Assembly: GCF_018323885.1 (NCBI RefSeq)
Contig: NZ_AP024585.1
Span: forward strand, 1,054,001 to 1,118,000
Direction of reading: 5' to 3'
Length of the DNA: 64,000 bases
Source: Citrobacter amalonaticus
Lineage (GTDB): Bacteria; Pseudomonadota; Gammaproteobacteria; Enterobacterales; Enterobacteriaceae
In this document: piece after piece, positions 49,252 through 60,089 of the stretch
Position numbering within the stretch: the stretch's first letter is position 1
How the letters are laid out: every line of letters begins with the position of its first letter
Notes under the pieces: model-generated
Told to the model about the DNA's origin: nothing
Databases searched by the model: none
What the model saw: only the letters and a program-made list of their open reading frames with translations
Made by a program: the position numbers and the translations under genes

Positions 49252-50430
49252 ATGCCTCTCGCGTTATTTGCGCTGACAATAAGTGCTTTTGCTATTGGCA
49301 CAACCGAATTTGTGATTGTAGGCCTGGTGCCGACAATTGCCGAACAACTGGCCATTTCTCTGCCTTCTGCGGGGATGTTGGTTTCCATCTATGCTCTCGG
49401 CGTGGCGATTGGCGCGCCAGTACTGACGGCATTGACTGGACGTCTGCCGCGTAAGCCGTTGTTGGTTGCGCTGATGGTCCTGTTCACGGCGGGCAACCTG
49501 CTGGCATGGCAGGCTCCTGGCTATATGACGCTGATTGCGGCCCGTTTACTGACCGGTCTGGCTCATGGCGTGTTCTTCTCGATTGGCTCCACCATTGCCA
49601 CCAGTCTGGTAGCAAAAGAAAAAGCGGCTTCTGCCATTGCCATCATGTTTGGTGGTCTGACGGTTGCTCTGATGACCGGGGTTCCTCTGGGGACGTTCAT
49701 CGGTCAGTATTTTGGCTGGCGCGAAACCTTTCTGGCCGTTTCTGTGTTGGGCGTGATTGCGCTGATCAGCAGTCAGTGGCTCATTCCGGCGAACATTCCG
49801 GGACGCGCCGCGGCGACGCTGCGTGACCAGTTGAGTGTCTTAACGCATCCACGCTTGTTGATCATCTATGCGATCACGGCATTGGGCTACGGCGGCGTCT
49901 TTACCGCATTTACCTTTCTGGCGCCGATGATGCAGGATCTGGCGGGTTTCTCGCCTGCCGCAGTGAGTTGGATCTTATTAGGCTATGGCGTATCCGTCGC
50001 GGTAGGTAACATCTGGGGCGGAAAACTGGCGGATAAACATGGGGCGGTGCCTGCGCTGAAGTTTATTTTCGCCGCACTGTTTGTACTATTGCTCGTCTTT
50101 CAGTTTACCGCCACTATGCATTACGCCGCGCTGGCAACGGTACTGGTGATGGGGATCTTTGCTTTCGGCAATGTACCGGGTTTGCAGGTCTATGTGGTGC
50201 AAAAAGCCGAACAATTTACGCCGAATGCGGTAGATGTGGCATCCGGCCTCAACATCGCGGCTTTTAACATCGGGATTGCGATCGGTTCTGTTGTCGGCGG
50301 ACAGACGGTGGAGCACTTCGGCCTGACGCAAACACCGTGGATTGGGGCATTGATTGTGTTGGGAGCCTTCCTGTTGATGGGGATTAGTGGTCGACTGGAT
50401 AAACCCGCACGCGTAGCCGTGCTGGGTTAA
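49252..50430 (+). CDS. MFS drug/sugar efflux transporter (YdhP-like DHA1 family)
   Basis: A 392-aa major facilitator with twelve hydrophobic segments. The N-terminal FALTISAFAIGTTEFVIVGL and motif-A-like TGRLPRKPLLVALMV (loop 2-3) place it near the YdhP/AraJ branch of drug:H+ antiporters. Substrate unknown. I took the ATG at 49252, preceded by GGAG, which gives the usual N-terminus; the in-frame extension to 49138 runs into the promoter and yafC. E. coli K-12 has no transporter between yafC and yafD. Likely controlled by the divergent YafC. Confidence 0.88.
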   Translation: MPLALFALTISAFAIGTTEFVIVGLVPTIAEQLAISLPSAGMLVSIYALGVAIGAPVLTALTGRLPRKPLLVALMVLFTAGNLLAWQAPGYMTLIAARLLTGLAHGVFFSIGSTIATSLVAKEKAASAIAIMFGGLTVALMTGVPLGTFIGQYFGWRETFLAVSVLGVIALISSQWLIPANIPGRAAATLRDQLSVLTHPRLLIIYAITALGYGGVFTAFTFLAPMMQDLAGFSPAAVSWILLGYGVSVAVGNIWGGKLADKHGAVPALKFIFAALFVLLLVFQFTATMHYAALATVLVMGIFAFGNVPGLQVYVVQKAEQFTPNAVDVASGLNIAAFNIGIAIGSVVGGQTVEHFGLTQTPWIGALIVLGAFLLMGISGRLDKPARVAVLG

Positions 50431-50476
50431 GTACTTGATGTAAGTGTGTGCTTACAAAACAATCTGCAATTGGTCG

Positions 50477-50505
50477 TTGAAAGTGTGAGCTAAAATCCCT
50501 ATAAC
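50477..50505 (+). promoter_or_regulatory. Candidate sigma-70 promoter for yafD
   Basis: TTGAAA (50477-50482), 17-bp spacer, TATAAC (50500-50505), 57 nt before the yafD start. Motif match only. Confidence 0.4.
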
Positions 50506-50552
50506 AGAAGAACCAGTCCGGCACCGGGCTGGTTGACGTTACAGAGGTTTGA

Positions 50553-51362
<810 letters not shown>

Positions 51363-51439
51363 GGTGTGTCAGGTCTGCCGTTGGGGCAGACCTGTAGTGG
51401 TGCTGCCCTTTATCTTGCAAACAACCAAAGGACAGCATA

Positions 51440-52210
51440 ATGACAACACACTCCCACCACGATAACGTCGAAAAGCAGTTTGGCTCCCAGGCGAATGCCT
51501 ATTTAACCAGTGCCGTGCATGCAACCGGTCGCGACTTGCAGCGTCTGGCTGAGCGTCTGTCTGCGTTCCCTCATGCCAGCGTACTGGATATGGGCTGTGG
51601 CGCCGGGCATGCAAGCTTTATCGCCGCGCAGAATGTGAAACAAGTGGTGGCTTACGATTTATCTTCGCAGATGCTTGACGTTGTGGCGCAGGCGGCAAAA
51701 GAGAAGGGATTAGCCAACATCACCACCAGGCAGGGCTATGCCGAAAGCCTGCCGTTTGAGGATGCTGTCTTTGACGTTGTTATCAGTCGTTATTCCGCGC
51801 ATCACTGGCATGATGTGGGCAGAGCGCTGCGCGAAGTTAATCGGGTATTAAAACCGGGCGGTGTCCTGATTATTATGGATGTCATGTCCCCAGGGCATCC
51901 GGTCCGCGATATCTGGTTACAGACGGTGGAGGCATTGCGCGACACCTCGCACGTTCGCAACTATTCCAGCGGCGAATGGCTGGCGCTGATGAATGATGCA
52001 AACCTGATTGTTGATTCGTTGATAACCGACCGTTTGCCGCTGGAGTTTAGTTCATGGGTGACGAGAATGCGCACGCCCGCTGAACTGGTAGATGCGATTC
52101 GTCTGTATCAGGTAAGCGCCTCTGCGGAGGTGAAAGCTTACTTCGCTTTACAGGACGAGGGATCGTTTACCAGCGATACCATCATGGCCGAAGCGCACAA
52201 AGCGGCATAA
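51440..52210 (+). CDS. yafE: YafE, SAM-dependent methyltransferase
   Basis: A 256-aa class I methyltransferase with the SAM loop VLDMGCGAGHASF at about residues 48-60. The acidic adenosine contact is in VVAYDLSSQML, then EDAVFDVVISRYSAHHW and the post-motif VLKPGGVLIIMDV. Related to UbiE/BioC-type enzymes, but the substrate is unknown. The ATG at 51440 follows AAAGGAC. It ends at a terminator and is convergent with mltD. Confidence 0.9.
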   Translation: MTTHSHHDNVEKQFGSQANAYLTSAVHATGRDLQRLAERLSAFPHASVLDMGCGAGHASFIAAQNVKQVVAYDLSSQMLDVVAQAAKEKGLANITTRQGYAESLPFEDAVFDVVISRYSAHHWHDVGRALREVNRVLKPGGVLIIMDVMSPGHPVRDIWLQTVEALRDTSHVRNYSSGEWLALMNDANLIVDSLITDRLPLEFSSWVTRMRTPAELVDAIRLYQVSASAEVKAYFALQDEGSFTSDTIMAEAHKAA

Positions 52211-52213
52211 AGA

Positions 52214-52246
52214 AAAAAGGCACCGGGGGAAATCGGTGCCTTTTAA
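52214..52246. terminator. yafE/mltD convergent terminator
   Basis: AAAAAAGGCACCGGGGGAAATCGGTGCCTTTTAAT: stem AAAGGCACC/GGTGCCTTT, T run on one side and A run on the other, so it can serve both yafE and mltD. Confidence 0.85.
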
Positions 52247-52258
52247 TATTGTGAGCTA

Positions 52259-53626
52259 TCAGGAGTCTGGCGTGTTGTTGTTTTTCACAAACAACGTCAG
52301 TTGATCGCCGGGCTTCAGATTGTCCGTATCGTTGTTCCAGCGCATGACATCTTTGATGTTAACGCCGTGACGTTTAGCAATGCTCGAAAGCGAATCGCCC
52401 TTACGTACACGATAGGTAATGCTGTCGCTGTTTTTAGCCAGTTGCTGTGCACTGTTACCGGCACCCACCGTCAGACTTTGGCCCACTTTCAGCGTTGAAC
52501 CACGCAGCTTATTCCACTGCTGCAGATCCTTCGTGCTCACGCCGAGACGTGAAGCAATGCCTGAAAGCGTATCGCCAGAGCGAACGGTGTAACTACGACT
52601 GTTCAGCGGGGTGTTATCAGCCACCAGAGTGGACTGTACGGCAGCAATTTCGCCAGAGGCCAGAGATTCACGCAGTTTCTCTGCATGCTTCTTTGGTACC
52701 ATTACGTATTGCGGACCGCTTGCGCCCAGCGTGGAGCCTTTCACACCAGCATTAAAGGTCTTCAGCTTGCTGACGGGAATCCCCGCCATATCGGCAACCT
52801 GCGCCATTTCAACCGGACTGCTTAAACGAACACGCGCCAGTGCACGACTTTCGTCTGTGGTTGGCAGACGTACGCCATAACGTTTGCTGTTCTTGAGAAT
52901 ATCACTCAGGGCCAGCATTTTTGGCACGTACAGCTTCGTTTCCTGAGGCAACGGCAACGACCAGAAGTCGGTGGATTTCCCACGCGCTTTGTTCGTTTTA
53001 ATCGCCTTCATGACCCGACCTTCACCGCTATTATAAGCCGCAACGGTCAGCAGCCAGTCGCCGTCAAACATTTTGTTCAGACGTTGCATCATGTCGAGCG
53101 CTGCGGTTGTGGAAGCCACCACATCGCGACGCGCGTCATAACTGCGGGTCTGTTTTAAACCATAATTGCGCCCCGTGCTCGGAATGATCTGCCAGATGCC
53201 TGCGGCATTGGCGCCAGACGTCGCATGAGGATCAAAAGCGCTCTCCACTATGGGTAGTAGTACCAGTTCCATTGGCATGTTACGTTTCTTAACTTGCCCG
53301 GCTATCCAGTACATATACGGCTCTGCCCGTAAAGTTACATCGTGGAGATAGCTCTTATTGCGTAAATATTTCTGTTTTTGTTCGCGAATCCGGTCGTTTT
53401 CCGGAATTCCCATCTTTAGCTCGTCGCCAATGAAAGCCCACAAGTCTTGATCCGGCGCGAGGGACGTCCCATCGTCCATCCATCGAGCCTGACTCGTAAA
53501 CTTTCCTGCTTCCCCTTGACCAGCTGCAGAAAGGCTCTGTGCGTGCTGTTGGACATTACCGGCGTTTTGAGACGACTGGCAACCCACGAGCAGGACAGAG
53601 GCGAGTAAGATCGCTTTTGCCTTCAT
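52259..53626 (-). CDS. mltD: MltD membrane-bound lytic transglycosylase D
   Basis: Outer-membrane lipoprotein that cleaves peptidoglycan glycan strands to 1,6-anhydro ends. The 455-aa precursor has lipobox LVGC (Cys16). The SLT domain carries the catalytic Glu in PIVESAFDPHATSG (about residue 128) and AAYNSGEGRV. Two LysM peptidoglycan-binding repeats follow near 347-390 (YTVRSGDTLSGIASRLGVS) and 405-448 (YRVRKGDSLSSIAKRHGVN). It is three residues longer than E. coli MltD just after the lipobox. Confidence 0.97.
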   Translation of the reverse strand: MKAKAILLASVLLVGCQSSQNAGNVQQHAQSLSAAGQGEAGKFTSQARWMDDGTSLAPDQDLWAFIGDELKMGIPENDRIREQKQKYLRNKSYLHDVTLRAEPYMYWIAGQVKKRNMPMELVLLPIVESAFDPHATSGANAAGIWQIIPSTGRNYGLKQTRSYDARRDVVASTTAALDMMQRLNKMFDGDWLLTVAAYNSGEGRVMKAIKTNKARGKSTDFWSLPLPQETKLYVPKMLALSDILKNSKRYGVRLPTTDESRALARVRLSSPVEMAQVADMAGIPVSKLKTFNAGVKGSTLGASGPQYVMVPKKHAEKLRESLASGEIAAVQSTLVADNTPLNSRSYTVRSGDTLSGIASRLGVSTKDLQQWNKLRGSTLKVGQSLTVGAGNSAQQLAKNSDSITYRVRKGDSLSSIAKRHGVNIKDVMRWNNDTDNLKPGDQLTLFVKNNNTPDS

Positions 53627-53697
53627 GTGTGTGTCAATAGTTGCTTAAAAGACGACCGATCATAACGGCGAAGTTTTGAAAAGGCAACCTGCAATTA

Positions 53698-54453
53698 TCA
53701 GAAGCTGTCTTTCTTTGACCTTAACCAGGCAAATCGCTCTTCAGGGTGTTGCAATATTGTTTCTTTGTTAATTTCATTAATTAAATCAATATCTTCTGTT
53801 CTCAAAAAAATATTATTTTGCCGCTCATTTTTCAGAATAACGGGGAGTGTCATTTGTTTTTTTACCCGTAACTCATTAACTTTACGATAATAATCATTTA
53901 TGAACGAATCGTGCGGCAGGATGCTCAGAGCAAACTTCATATTTGCTAAAGTATACTCATGGGCGCAACAAATGAGTGTATCGTCTGGAAGTGCGGATAT
54001 TTTTTTAACTGATTGATACATCTGACTCGCTGTGCCTTCGAACAGGCGTCCACAACCACCCGAAAACAGCGTATCTCCGCAGAAAAGATAAGGATGGCTA
54101 AAGTAACAGATATGTCCTAAAGTGTGACCGGGTGTAGCAAATATACTAAATTCATGCCCCAAAATGAGGGCGGAATCGCCATCTTCGACTATATGAGTGA
54201 CCCCCTTATCTTGTGTCTCTGCTGGTCCGTAAACCACTAGTTTAGGAAAGTTCTGTACCAGTTCTTTCACGCCACCCACATGGTCCTGATGATGATGAGT
54301 GAGTAGAATAGCCTCTGGTTGCCACTGGTTTTCGGCAATCGCTTTTAACACCGGCGCGGCGTCGCCCGGGTCCACGATCAGACAACGTCCTTCATCATTA
54401 CTCAGAACCCAGATGTAATTGTCCTGAAACGCCGGAATACTGTTAAGATTCAT
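53698..54453 (-). CDS. gloB: GloB hydroxyacylglutathione hydrolase
   Basis: Glyoxalase II: hydrolyses S-lactoylglutathione to D-lactate and glutathione in methylglyoxal detoxification. The 251-aa metallo-beta-lactamase fold protein has the metal motif [10 protein letters not shown], keeping the His-x-His-x-Asp-His ligands (residues about 53-58). [17 protein letters not shown] and [13 protein letters not shown] follow. The C-terminal half is noticeably A+T-rich, with ATA and AGA codons, compared with its neighbours. Divergent from yafS across 37 nt. Confidence 0.96.
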   Translation of the reverse strand: MNLNSIPAFQDNYIWVLSNDEGRCLIVDPGDAAPVLKAIAENQWQPEAILLTHHHQDHVGGVKELVQNFPKLVVYGPAETQDKGVTHIVEDGDSALILGHEFSIFATPGHTLGHICYFSHPYLFCGDTLFSGGCGRLFEGTASQMYQSVKKISALPDDTLICCAHEYTLANMKFALSILPHDSFINDYYRKVNELRVKKQMTLPVILKNERQNNIFLRTEDIDLINEINKETILQHPEERFAWLRSKKDSF

Positions 54454-54490
54454 AAATTACCTCTCTGTCTATGCATAACGGATGGTTGTG

Positions 54491-55213
54491 ATGAAACCGG
54501 CAAGGAACCCTCAAACAGTCGTAGCACCCGATCGCTGGAGCGATTTGCCCTGGGGAGAGTACTATCGTGAGGCGCTGGAAAAACAGCTTAACCCGTGGTT
54601 TGCAAAAATGTATGGTTTTCACCTGCTTAAGGTGGGCAATTTAAGTGCAGAAATCAACTCGGAAGCCTGTGCGGTTTCGCATCAGGTTAACGTTTCTGCC
54701 AAAGGCTCGCCGGTTCAGGTTCAGGCCGATCCGCTTCATCTCCCTTTTGCCGATAAATCGGTCGACGTCTGTCTACTGGCGCACACGCTACCCTGGTGCG
54801 CCGATCCCCACCGCTTGTTACGTGAAGCCGATCGGGTACTCATTGATGATGGCTGGCTGGTACTGAGCGGATTCAACCCGGTGAGCCTGATGGGGCTGCG
54901 CAAGCTGGTGCCGGTACTGCGTAAATCGTCGCCTTATAATAGTCGTATGTTTACGCTGATGCGCCAACTGGACTGGCTGTCGCTGCTGAATTTTGAAGTG
55001 CTGCACTATAGCCGTTTTCACGTCCTGCCGTGGAAAAAGCAAGGAGGAAAGATGTTGAGTGCACACCTTCCTGCGCTGGGCTGTATGCAGATGATTGTGG
55101 CGCGTAAGCGAACGATTCCGCTTACGCTCAATCCGATGAAACAGAACAAGGCGAAAGCGCGCATACCGCAGGCCGTTGGCGCGACCCGGCAATATCGCAA
55201 GCCGGACGTTTAA
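54491..55213 (+). CDS. yafS: YafS, methyltransferase-like protein
   Basis: A 240-aa protein with a class I methyltransferase domain whose glycine-rich SAM loop is weak. The recognisable part is [34 protein letters not shown] and [12 protein letters not shown] (about 80-140). Role unknown; catalytic activity is uncertain because motif I is not clear. The ATG at 54491 gives the E. coli length. Its stop codon overlaps the rnhA stop in the shared TTTAAG, an extreme tail-to-tail packing. Confidence 0.9.
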   Translation: MKPARNPQTVVAPDRWSDLPWGEYYREALEKQLNPWFAKMYGFHLLKVGNLSAEINSEACAVSHQVNVSAKGSPVQVQADPLHLPFADKSVDVCLLAHTLPWCADPHRLLREADRVLIDDGWLVLSGFNPVSLMGLRKLVPVLRKSSPYNSRMFTLMRQLDWLSLLNFEVLHYSRFHVLPWKKQGGKMLSAHLPALGCMQMIVARKRTIPLTLNPMKQNKAKARIPQAVGATRQYRKPDV

Positions 55214-55677
55214 GCTTCGGGCTGATAACCAACGTCTTCCTGAGTAGGATTCATGGCGGCGGCACGGGCAAGCTCATCGCAACGCTCGTTTTCTGGATGG
55301 CCGGCATGGCCTTTTACCCACTCCCATTTGATCTGATGCTGCCCGAGAGCGGCATCAAGACGCTTCCAGAGATCGACATTTTTTACCGGTTTTTTGTCGG
55401 CAGTTTTCCAGCCGCGTTTTTTCCAGTTATGAATCCATTGGGTGATCCCCTGGCGCACATACTGACTGTCAGTGCTCAAAATGACTTCACAATGTTCTTT
55501 CAGGGCTTCCAGGGCGACGATCGCCGCCATCAGCTCCATGCGATTATTGGTCGTGAGGATATAGCCCTCATTAAAGGTTTTTTCGCGCCCGCGATAGCGT
55601 AAAATTGCCCCGTAACCGCCCGGACCTGGATTGCCCAGGCACGAACCGTCGGTGAAAATTTCTACCTGTTTAAGCAT
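55210..55677 (-). CDS. rnhA: Ribonuclease HI
   Basis: Degrades the RNA strand of RNA/DNA hybrids, removing R-loops and primers. The 155-aa protein has catalytic Asp10 (IFTDGSC), Glu48 (NRMELMAA), Asp70 (STDSQYV) and Asp134 (RCDELAR). The basic handle helix is [20 protein letters not shown]. The family start is MLKQVEIF at 55677; the in-frame upstream extension to 55788 overlaps dnaQ and is not credible. Divergent from dnaQ with a 64-nt gap. Confidence 0.98.
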   Translation of the reverse strand: MLKQVEIFTDGSCLGNPGPGGYGAILRYRGREKTFNEGYILTTNNRMELMAAIVALEALKEHCEVILSTDSQYVRQGITQWIHNWKKRGWKTADKKPVKNVDLWKRLDAALGQHQIKWEWVKGHAGHPENERCDELARAAAMNPTQEDVGYQPEA

Positions 55678-55741
55678 CTCTGGTAGACTTCCTGTAATTG
55701 AATCGAACCGTAAAACGACAAGTCTGACATAAATGACCGCT

Positions 55742-56470
55742 ATGAGCACTGCAATTACACGACAGATCGTCCTCGATACCGAAACCACCGGTATGAACCA
55801 GATCGGCGCGCACTACGAAGGGCACAAGATCATTGAGATCGGTGCTGTAGAGGTGGTGAACCGCCGTCTGACGGGGAATAACTTCCATGTCTATCTGAAG
55901 CCTGATAGGCTGGTGGATCCGGAAGCGTTCGGCGTCCACGGAATTGCGGATGAGTTCCTGCTGGACAAGCCGACATTTGCCGAGGTGGCGGATGAATTTC
56001 TCGATTATATCCGCGGGGCGGAACTGGTCATTCATAACGCGTCGTTTGATATCGGCTTTATGGACTACGAGTTCAGCAAGCTCAACCGCGATATCCCGAA
56101 AACCAATACCTTCTGTAAAGTTACCGATAGTCTGGCGCTGGCGAGGAAGATGTTCCCTGGCAAGCGTAATAGCCTGGATGCATTGTGCTCGCGTTATGAG
56201 ATAGACAACAGCAAGCGTACGCTGCACGGCGCATTGCTCGATGCCCAGATTCTGGCTGATGTTTATCTGATGATGACCGGCGGTCAGACGACGATGGCGT
56301 TTTCGATGGAAGGGGAAACCCAGCAGCAGGGCAATACGGGGATCCAGCGGCTTGTACGTCAGGCCAGCAGGCTACGCGTCGTTTTCGCCACCGATGAGGA
56401 AGTGGCGGCCCATGAATCGCGCCTCGACCTGGTGGAAAAGAAAGGGGGAAGTTGCCTCTGGCGGGCGTAG
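55742..56470 (+). CDS. dnaQ: DNA polymerase III epsilon (proofreading) subunit
   Basis: The 3'-5' exonuclease of the replicase; pairs with DnaE, encoded at 23.5 kb. The 242-aa protein has Exo[10 protein letters not shown] (Asp/Glu), Exo[12 protein letters not shown] and ExoIII-epsilon [14 protein letters not shown] with the catalytic His. The C-terminal part binds DnaE, with the clamp-binding motif near QTTMAFS. The start may be the ATG at 55742 (MSTAITRQ) or the in-frame ATG at 55733. Neither has a strong ribosome site. The rnhA/dnaQ intergenic region must hold overlapping divergent promoters. Confidence 0.97.
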   Translation: MSTAITRQIVLDTETTGMNQIGAHYEGHKIIEIGAVEVVNRRLTGNNFHVYLKPDRLVDPEAFGVHGIADEFLLDKPTFAEVADEFLDYIRGAELVIHNASFDIGFMDYEFSKLNRDIPKTNTFCKVTDSLALARKMFPGKRNSLDALCSRYEIDNSKRTLHGALLDAQILADVYLMMTGGQTTMAFSMEGETQQQGNTGIQRLVRQASRLRVVFATDEEVAAHESRLDLVEKKGGSCLWRA

Positions 56471-56545
56471 AAAGTCGGCAAATGGGGTAAAAACCGCCGC
56501 TCGGGTGATTTTTAGAGCAAACGATTAAAAACGTGAGAAAAAGCG

Positions 56546-56574
56546 TTGACGAGGTGTCTGGCAATCCGTAATAT
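56546..56574 (+). promoter_or_regulatory. aspV promoter
   Basis: TTGACG (56546-56551), 17-bp spacer, TAATAT (56569-56574), followed by GCGC. This is a stable-RNA type discriminator 30 nt before the tRNA. Confidence 0.85.
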
Positions 56575-56603
56575 GCGCTTCGTTCCCAAGTGGAACACAT
56601 CGC

Positions 56604-56680
56604 GGAGCGGTAGTTCAGTTGGTTAGAATACCTGCCTGTCACGCAGGGGGTCGCGGGTTCGAGTCCCGTCCGTTCCGCCA
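56604..56680 (+). tRNA. aspV: tRNA-Asp (GUC), monocistronic
   Basis: A 77-nt tRNA identical to the one at 47167, with encoded CCA. It has its own promoter and terminator. The position after dnaQ matches E. coli aspV. Confidence 0.98.
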
Positions 56681-56687
56681 CTATTCA

Positions 56688-56720
56688 GGAAGCCTGAGTC
56701 AGTAATGATTCAGGCTTTCG
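56688..56720 (+). terminator. aspV terminator
   Basis: AAGCCTGA / TCAGGCTT stem with a 12-nt loop, then TCGTCGTTTTT. Also lies past the yafV stop on the other strand. Confidence 0.75.
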
Positions 56721-56742
56721 TCGTTTTTATCTCGTCAAAAAA

Positions 56743-57513
56743 TCAGCGCAGAATAAACGGGTCGGCATCCTGCCAGGCCGGAAACGTCTCCCGATACGCT
56801 TTCAGCGCACTCAAAGAAAGTTCCGCGTCAATGCGAGTAGCCTGATGGGCTTCCGCTGTCGCAATGATTTCGCCCTGTGGACTGATAACCCGACTGTCGC
56901 CACGATAGTGATGCCCGTTGCCGTCGGTGCCGACGCGGTTACATCCAGCCACCCAGACCTGATTTTCAATCGCGCGAGCCGCCAGCAACGTCTGCCAGTG
57001 CTGAGAACGAGGCGCCGGCCAGTTGGCGACATACAGCGCCAGATCATAATCATTCAAATTGCGTGACCATACCGGAAACCGCAGGTCATAACAGACCTGC
57101 GGGAGAATGCGCCACCCGCGCCATTCCACGATCACGCGGCGGTTGCCTGGCTGGTAATGATGATGTTCGTCAGCCATTCGAAACAGGTGGCGTTTATCAT
57201 AAAAGTGCACGTTACCTTCTGGCTCGACCAGTAAAAAACGGTTCACCGCGCCACGTTCTGTCTGAAGCGCGGCGCTACCGGCAATCAGAGCGTTTGTTCG
57301 CTGCGCCTGTTTTTGCATCCATGAAATCACCTCCTCCTGAGTGGGCGCTTCTCTGGCAGCCTCCATCGCAAACCCCGTGGTGAACATTTCGGGTAAGACG
57401 ATGAGATCGCGCCCCATTACCGGTTCCAGTAAAAGGTCAAAGTGACGCAAATTGGCGGGTCCATCCATCCAGACCAGCGGTTGTTGCAGCAGCGTAATTT
57501 TCAAACCAGGCAC
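56743..57513 (-). CDS. yafV: YafV omega-amidase (nitrilase superfamily)
   Basis: Hydrolyses alpha-ketoglutaramate-type omega-amides, a metabolite-repair activity. The 256-aa protein has the nitrilase triad: Glu in IVLPEMFTTGF, Lys in FYDKRHLF and Cys in PQVCYDLRFPVWSRN. The start is GTG at 57513 with AAGGAGA 8-14 nt upstream, giving the E. coli length. In E. coli K-12 yafT and yafU lie on one side and ivy on the other; none is present here. Confidence 0.95.
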   Translation of the reverse strand: MPGLKITLLQQPLVWMDGPANLRHFDLLLEPVMGRDLIVLPEMFTTGFAMEAAREAPTQEEVISWMQKQAQRTNALIAGSAALQTERGAVNRFLLVEPEGNVHFYDKRHLFRMADEHHHYQPGNRRVIVEWRGWRILPQVCYDLRFPVWSRNLNDYDLALYVANWPAPRSQHWQTLLAARAIENQVWVAGCNRVGTDGNGHHYRGDSRVISPQGEIIATAEAHQATRIDAELSLSALKAYRETFPAWQDADPFILR

Positions 57514-57578
57514 GGTAGGGTCTCCTTGTTGAACAGCATTCTGACACTGTAGCACGTGATTTCAGGAAACGCGGATGA

Positions 57579-57606
57579 TAAAAAGCCCCGCCGAAGCGAG
57601 GCTAAA
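57579..57606 (-). terminator. fadE terminator
   Basis: On the minus strand TTTTAGCCTCGCTTCGGCGGGGCTTTTTATC: stem AGCCTCGC/GCGGGGCT with a TTCG loop and a T run after fadE. Confidence 0.88.
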
Positions 57607-57622
57607 AGGTCATGCGTAAGCG

Positions 57623-60067
57623 TTACGCGGCTTCGACTTTACGCACTTTCTCTGGCAGCTTTACCGGCTTTGTCGCCAGCTCCTCGGGTTCAAAATCGTC
57701 CACATTGATGCTGCGCAGTCGGCTTTCTTCCGCTTTGACCAGAATCGCCGCTTCGTCTTTATCAATGAGCCCTTTGGCCAGCGCATTTTGCGCCAGTTCA
57801 TCCAGACGGGTGAACGGCAGGTTTTTGCCAATCTCTTTGCAAATACGCTGATGAATAGGGTCGGCGGCCATCACATCCAGCAGCGCTTCTTCCAGTAATC
57901 CCACCGGGTTATGCTCGCTCGGCGTCAGATACTGTCCACGGCCGATACGGTCACGGGTGGCGCTCGGTACCTGCAATATCTTCGCGACTTTATGATCCAG
58001 CTTATCGGAAGGGGCCAGGTAGTGACGACCGGTCGGGAAGATCACCACGTTCAGCAGGCCAGCCACCAGGCGGTTCGGGAAGTTCTGCAGCAGATCGTCG
58101 ATTGCCTGTTCCGCTTTATACAGTGCATCCTGCACACCCCAGTGAACCAGCGGCAGGTCCGCTTCATGACGGCCTTCGTCGTCGTAACGTTTCAGAACCG
58201 CAGAGGCCAGATACAGCTGGCTCAACACATCACCCAGACGAGCAGATATGCGCTCGCGGCGTTTGAGACTTCCGCCCAGCACAGCCATCGACACGTCAGA
58301 GAGTAGCGCCAGGTTCGCGCTCAGGCGGTTAAGATGCTGATAATAACGCTTCGTCGCATCGCGGGTGGGCGTTTGGCTGGTTAAACCACGCGTCAGACCC
58401 AACCAGAAGCTGCGCACTTTGTTGCTGCCGACGTGGCCGATATGTTTAAACAGGAGTTTGTCGAACGCATTCACATCGTTATTCTGTGCGGCCGCCATCT
58501 CTTCGAGGACATACGGATGGCAGCGAATTGCCCCCTGACCGAAGATCATCATGCTACGGGTCAGAATGTTCGCGCCTTCCACGGTGATGGCGATCGGCGC
58601 GCCCTGATAGGCCCGCGCCAGGAAATTACCTTCGCCCAGCATAATGCCCTTGCCACCGGTGATATCCATCGCGTCAATAATTGACTGCTGACCACGATGA
58701 GTACAGTGATACTTGACGATTGCCGACAGCACTGCCGGTTTCTCACCGAGCATAATGCCGTAGGTGATGAGGGACGCAGCGGCATCCATTACGTAGGCGT
58801 TACCGGCAATGCGTGCCAGCGGTTCTTCAATCCCTTCCATTTTACCGATAGAGATTTTGAACTGACGACGAATGTGGGCATAAGCACCGGTAGCCATCGC
58901 AACGGATTTTACGCCGCCGGTCGAGTTAGACGGCAGGGTAATCCCGCGGCCCACCGACAGACATTCCACCAGCATACGCCAGCCCTGACCGGCCATTTTC
59001 GGGCCGCCGATGATGTAATCGATCGGAACAAATACATCGTTACCGCGAGTCGGACCGTTCTGGAACGGGACGTTCAGCGGGAAGTGACGACGACCAATTT
59101 CCACGCCCGGCGTCGAGGTTGGGATTAACGCGCAGGTGATCCCCAGTTCTTCTTCGCCGCCCAGCAGCTTATCCGGGTCAGAAAGTTTAAATGCCAGTCC
59201 CAGGACGGTGGCGATAGGCGCGAGGGTGATATAACGCTTGTTCCAGGTCAAACGCATCCCCAGCACCTGCTGGCCTTGCCATTCGCCCATACAAACAATA
59301 CCGGTATCCGGAATGGCGCCCGCATCAGAACCCGCTTCCGGGCTGGTCAGCGCAAAGCAAGGGATCTCCTGACCACGCGCCAGACGAGGCAGGTAATGGT
59401 CTTTCTGCTCTTGTGTACCGTAATGTTGCAGCAGCTCGCCTGGGCCTAAGGAGTTCGGCACGCCCACGGTAATCGCCAGGATCCCGGAGACGCCAGAAAG
59501 TTTTTGCAGCACGCGAGACTGGGCGTAAGCGGAGAATTCCAGCCCGCCGTACTCTTTCTTAATGATCATCGCGAAGAAGCGATGTTCTTTCAAAAACGCC
59601 CACAGTTCCGGCGGGAGATCGGCCAGCTCGTGGGTGATCTGGAAGTCGTTCGCCATGCGGCACGCTTCTTCCACCGGGCCGTCGATGAACGCCTGCTCTT
59701 CGGCGGTCAGACGCGGCTGCGGATAGTTGTGCAGTTTTTTCCAGTCCGGATTGCCCTGAAACAGATCGCCTTCCCACCAGGTGGTACCGGCATCAATCGC
59801 TTCTTTCTCCGTACGTGACATCGGCGGCATCACCTTACGGAAGCCACGGAACACCGGCGCGGAGATCATCGATTTACGCATCGGCGTCACATTGAACGGG
59901 ACGAGGAGAATGGCCAGCGGAACCAGCAGCCAGATATTCCACAGTCCGGCCACGCCAAGCGCGGCCGTCCATGCGAGCAGAATCAGGCTGCTGAGGAACA
60001 GGCTCACGCGGTGATAAAACAGCGCGCCGAGCAGAACAATCGTAGCGAGAATACTCAAAATCATCAT
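57623..60067 (-). CDS. fadE: FadE acyl-CoA dehydrogenase
   Basis: First oxidation of beta-oxidation: acyl-CoA to trans-2-enoyl-CoA with FAD. The 814-aa protein is much larger than typical acyl-CoA dehydrogenases. It has two or three hydrophobic N-terminal segments (about 1-60) for membrane attachment, the dehydrogenase core (about 80-520) with [17 protein letters not shown], and a long C-terminal extension. Full family length. A FadR-like operator precedes it. Confidence 0.97.
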   Translation of the reverse strand: MMILSILATIVLLGALFYHRVSLFLSSLILLAWTAALGVAGLWNIWLLVPLAILLVPFNVTPMRKSMISAPVFRGFRKVMPPMSRTEKEAIDAGTTWWEGDLFQGNPDWKKLHNYPQPRLTAEEQAFIDGPVEEACRMANDFQITHELADLPPELWAFLKEHRFFAMIIKKEYGGLEFSAYAQSRVLQKLSGVSGILAITVGVPNSLGPGELLQHYGTQEQKDHYLPRLARGQEIPCFALTSPEAGSDAGAIPDTGIVCMGEWQGQQVLGMRLTWNKRYITLAPIATVLGLAFKLSDPDKLLGGEEELGITCALIPTSTPGVEIGRRHFPLNVPFQNGPTRGNDVFVPIDYIIGGPKMAGQGWRMLVECLSVGRGITLPSNSTGGVKSVAMATGAYAHIRRQFKISIGKMEGIEEPLARIAGNAYVMDAAASLITYGIMLGEKPAVLSAIVKYHCTHRGQQSIIDAMDITGGKGIMLGEGNFLARAYQGAPIAITVEGANILTRSMMIFGQGAIRCHPYVLEEMAAAQNNDVNAFDKLLFKHIGHVGSNKVRSFWLGLTRGLTSQTPTRDATKRYYQHLNRLSANLALLSDVSMAVLGGSLKRRERISARLGDVLSQLYLASAVLKRYDDEGRHEADLPLVHWGVQDALYKAEQAIDDLLQNFPNRLVAGLLNVVIFPTGRHYLAPSDKLDHKVAKILQVPSATRDRIGRGQYLTPSEHNPVGLLEEALLDVMAADPIHQRICKEIGKNLPFTRLDELAQNALAKGLIDKDEAAILVKAEESRLRSINVDDFEPEELATKPVKLPEKVRKVEAA

Positions 60068-60089
60068 AACGAAAAGCTCCCTTGCTTGT

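Noticed and set aside
54280..54310. Gln in the GloB metal-binding motif (THHHQDH) as a lost ligand
   Set aside because: The Gln falls on the variable position; the ligand pattern His-x-His-x-Asp-His is intact.
57514..57622. Possible small gene (ivy remnant) between yafV and fadE
   Set aside because: Only about 110 nt containing the fadE terminator; no residual Ivy coding could be seen.
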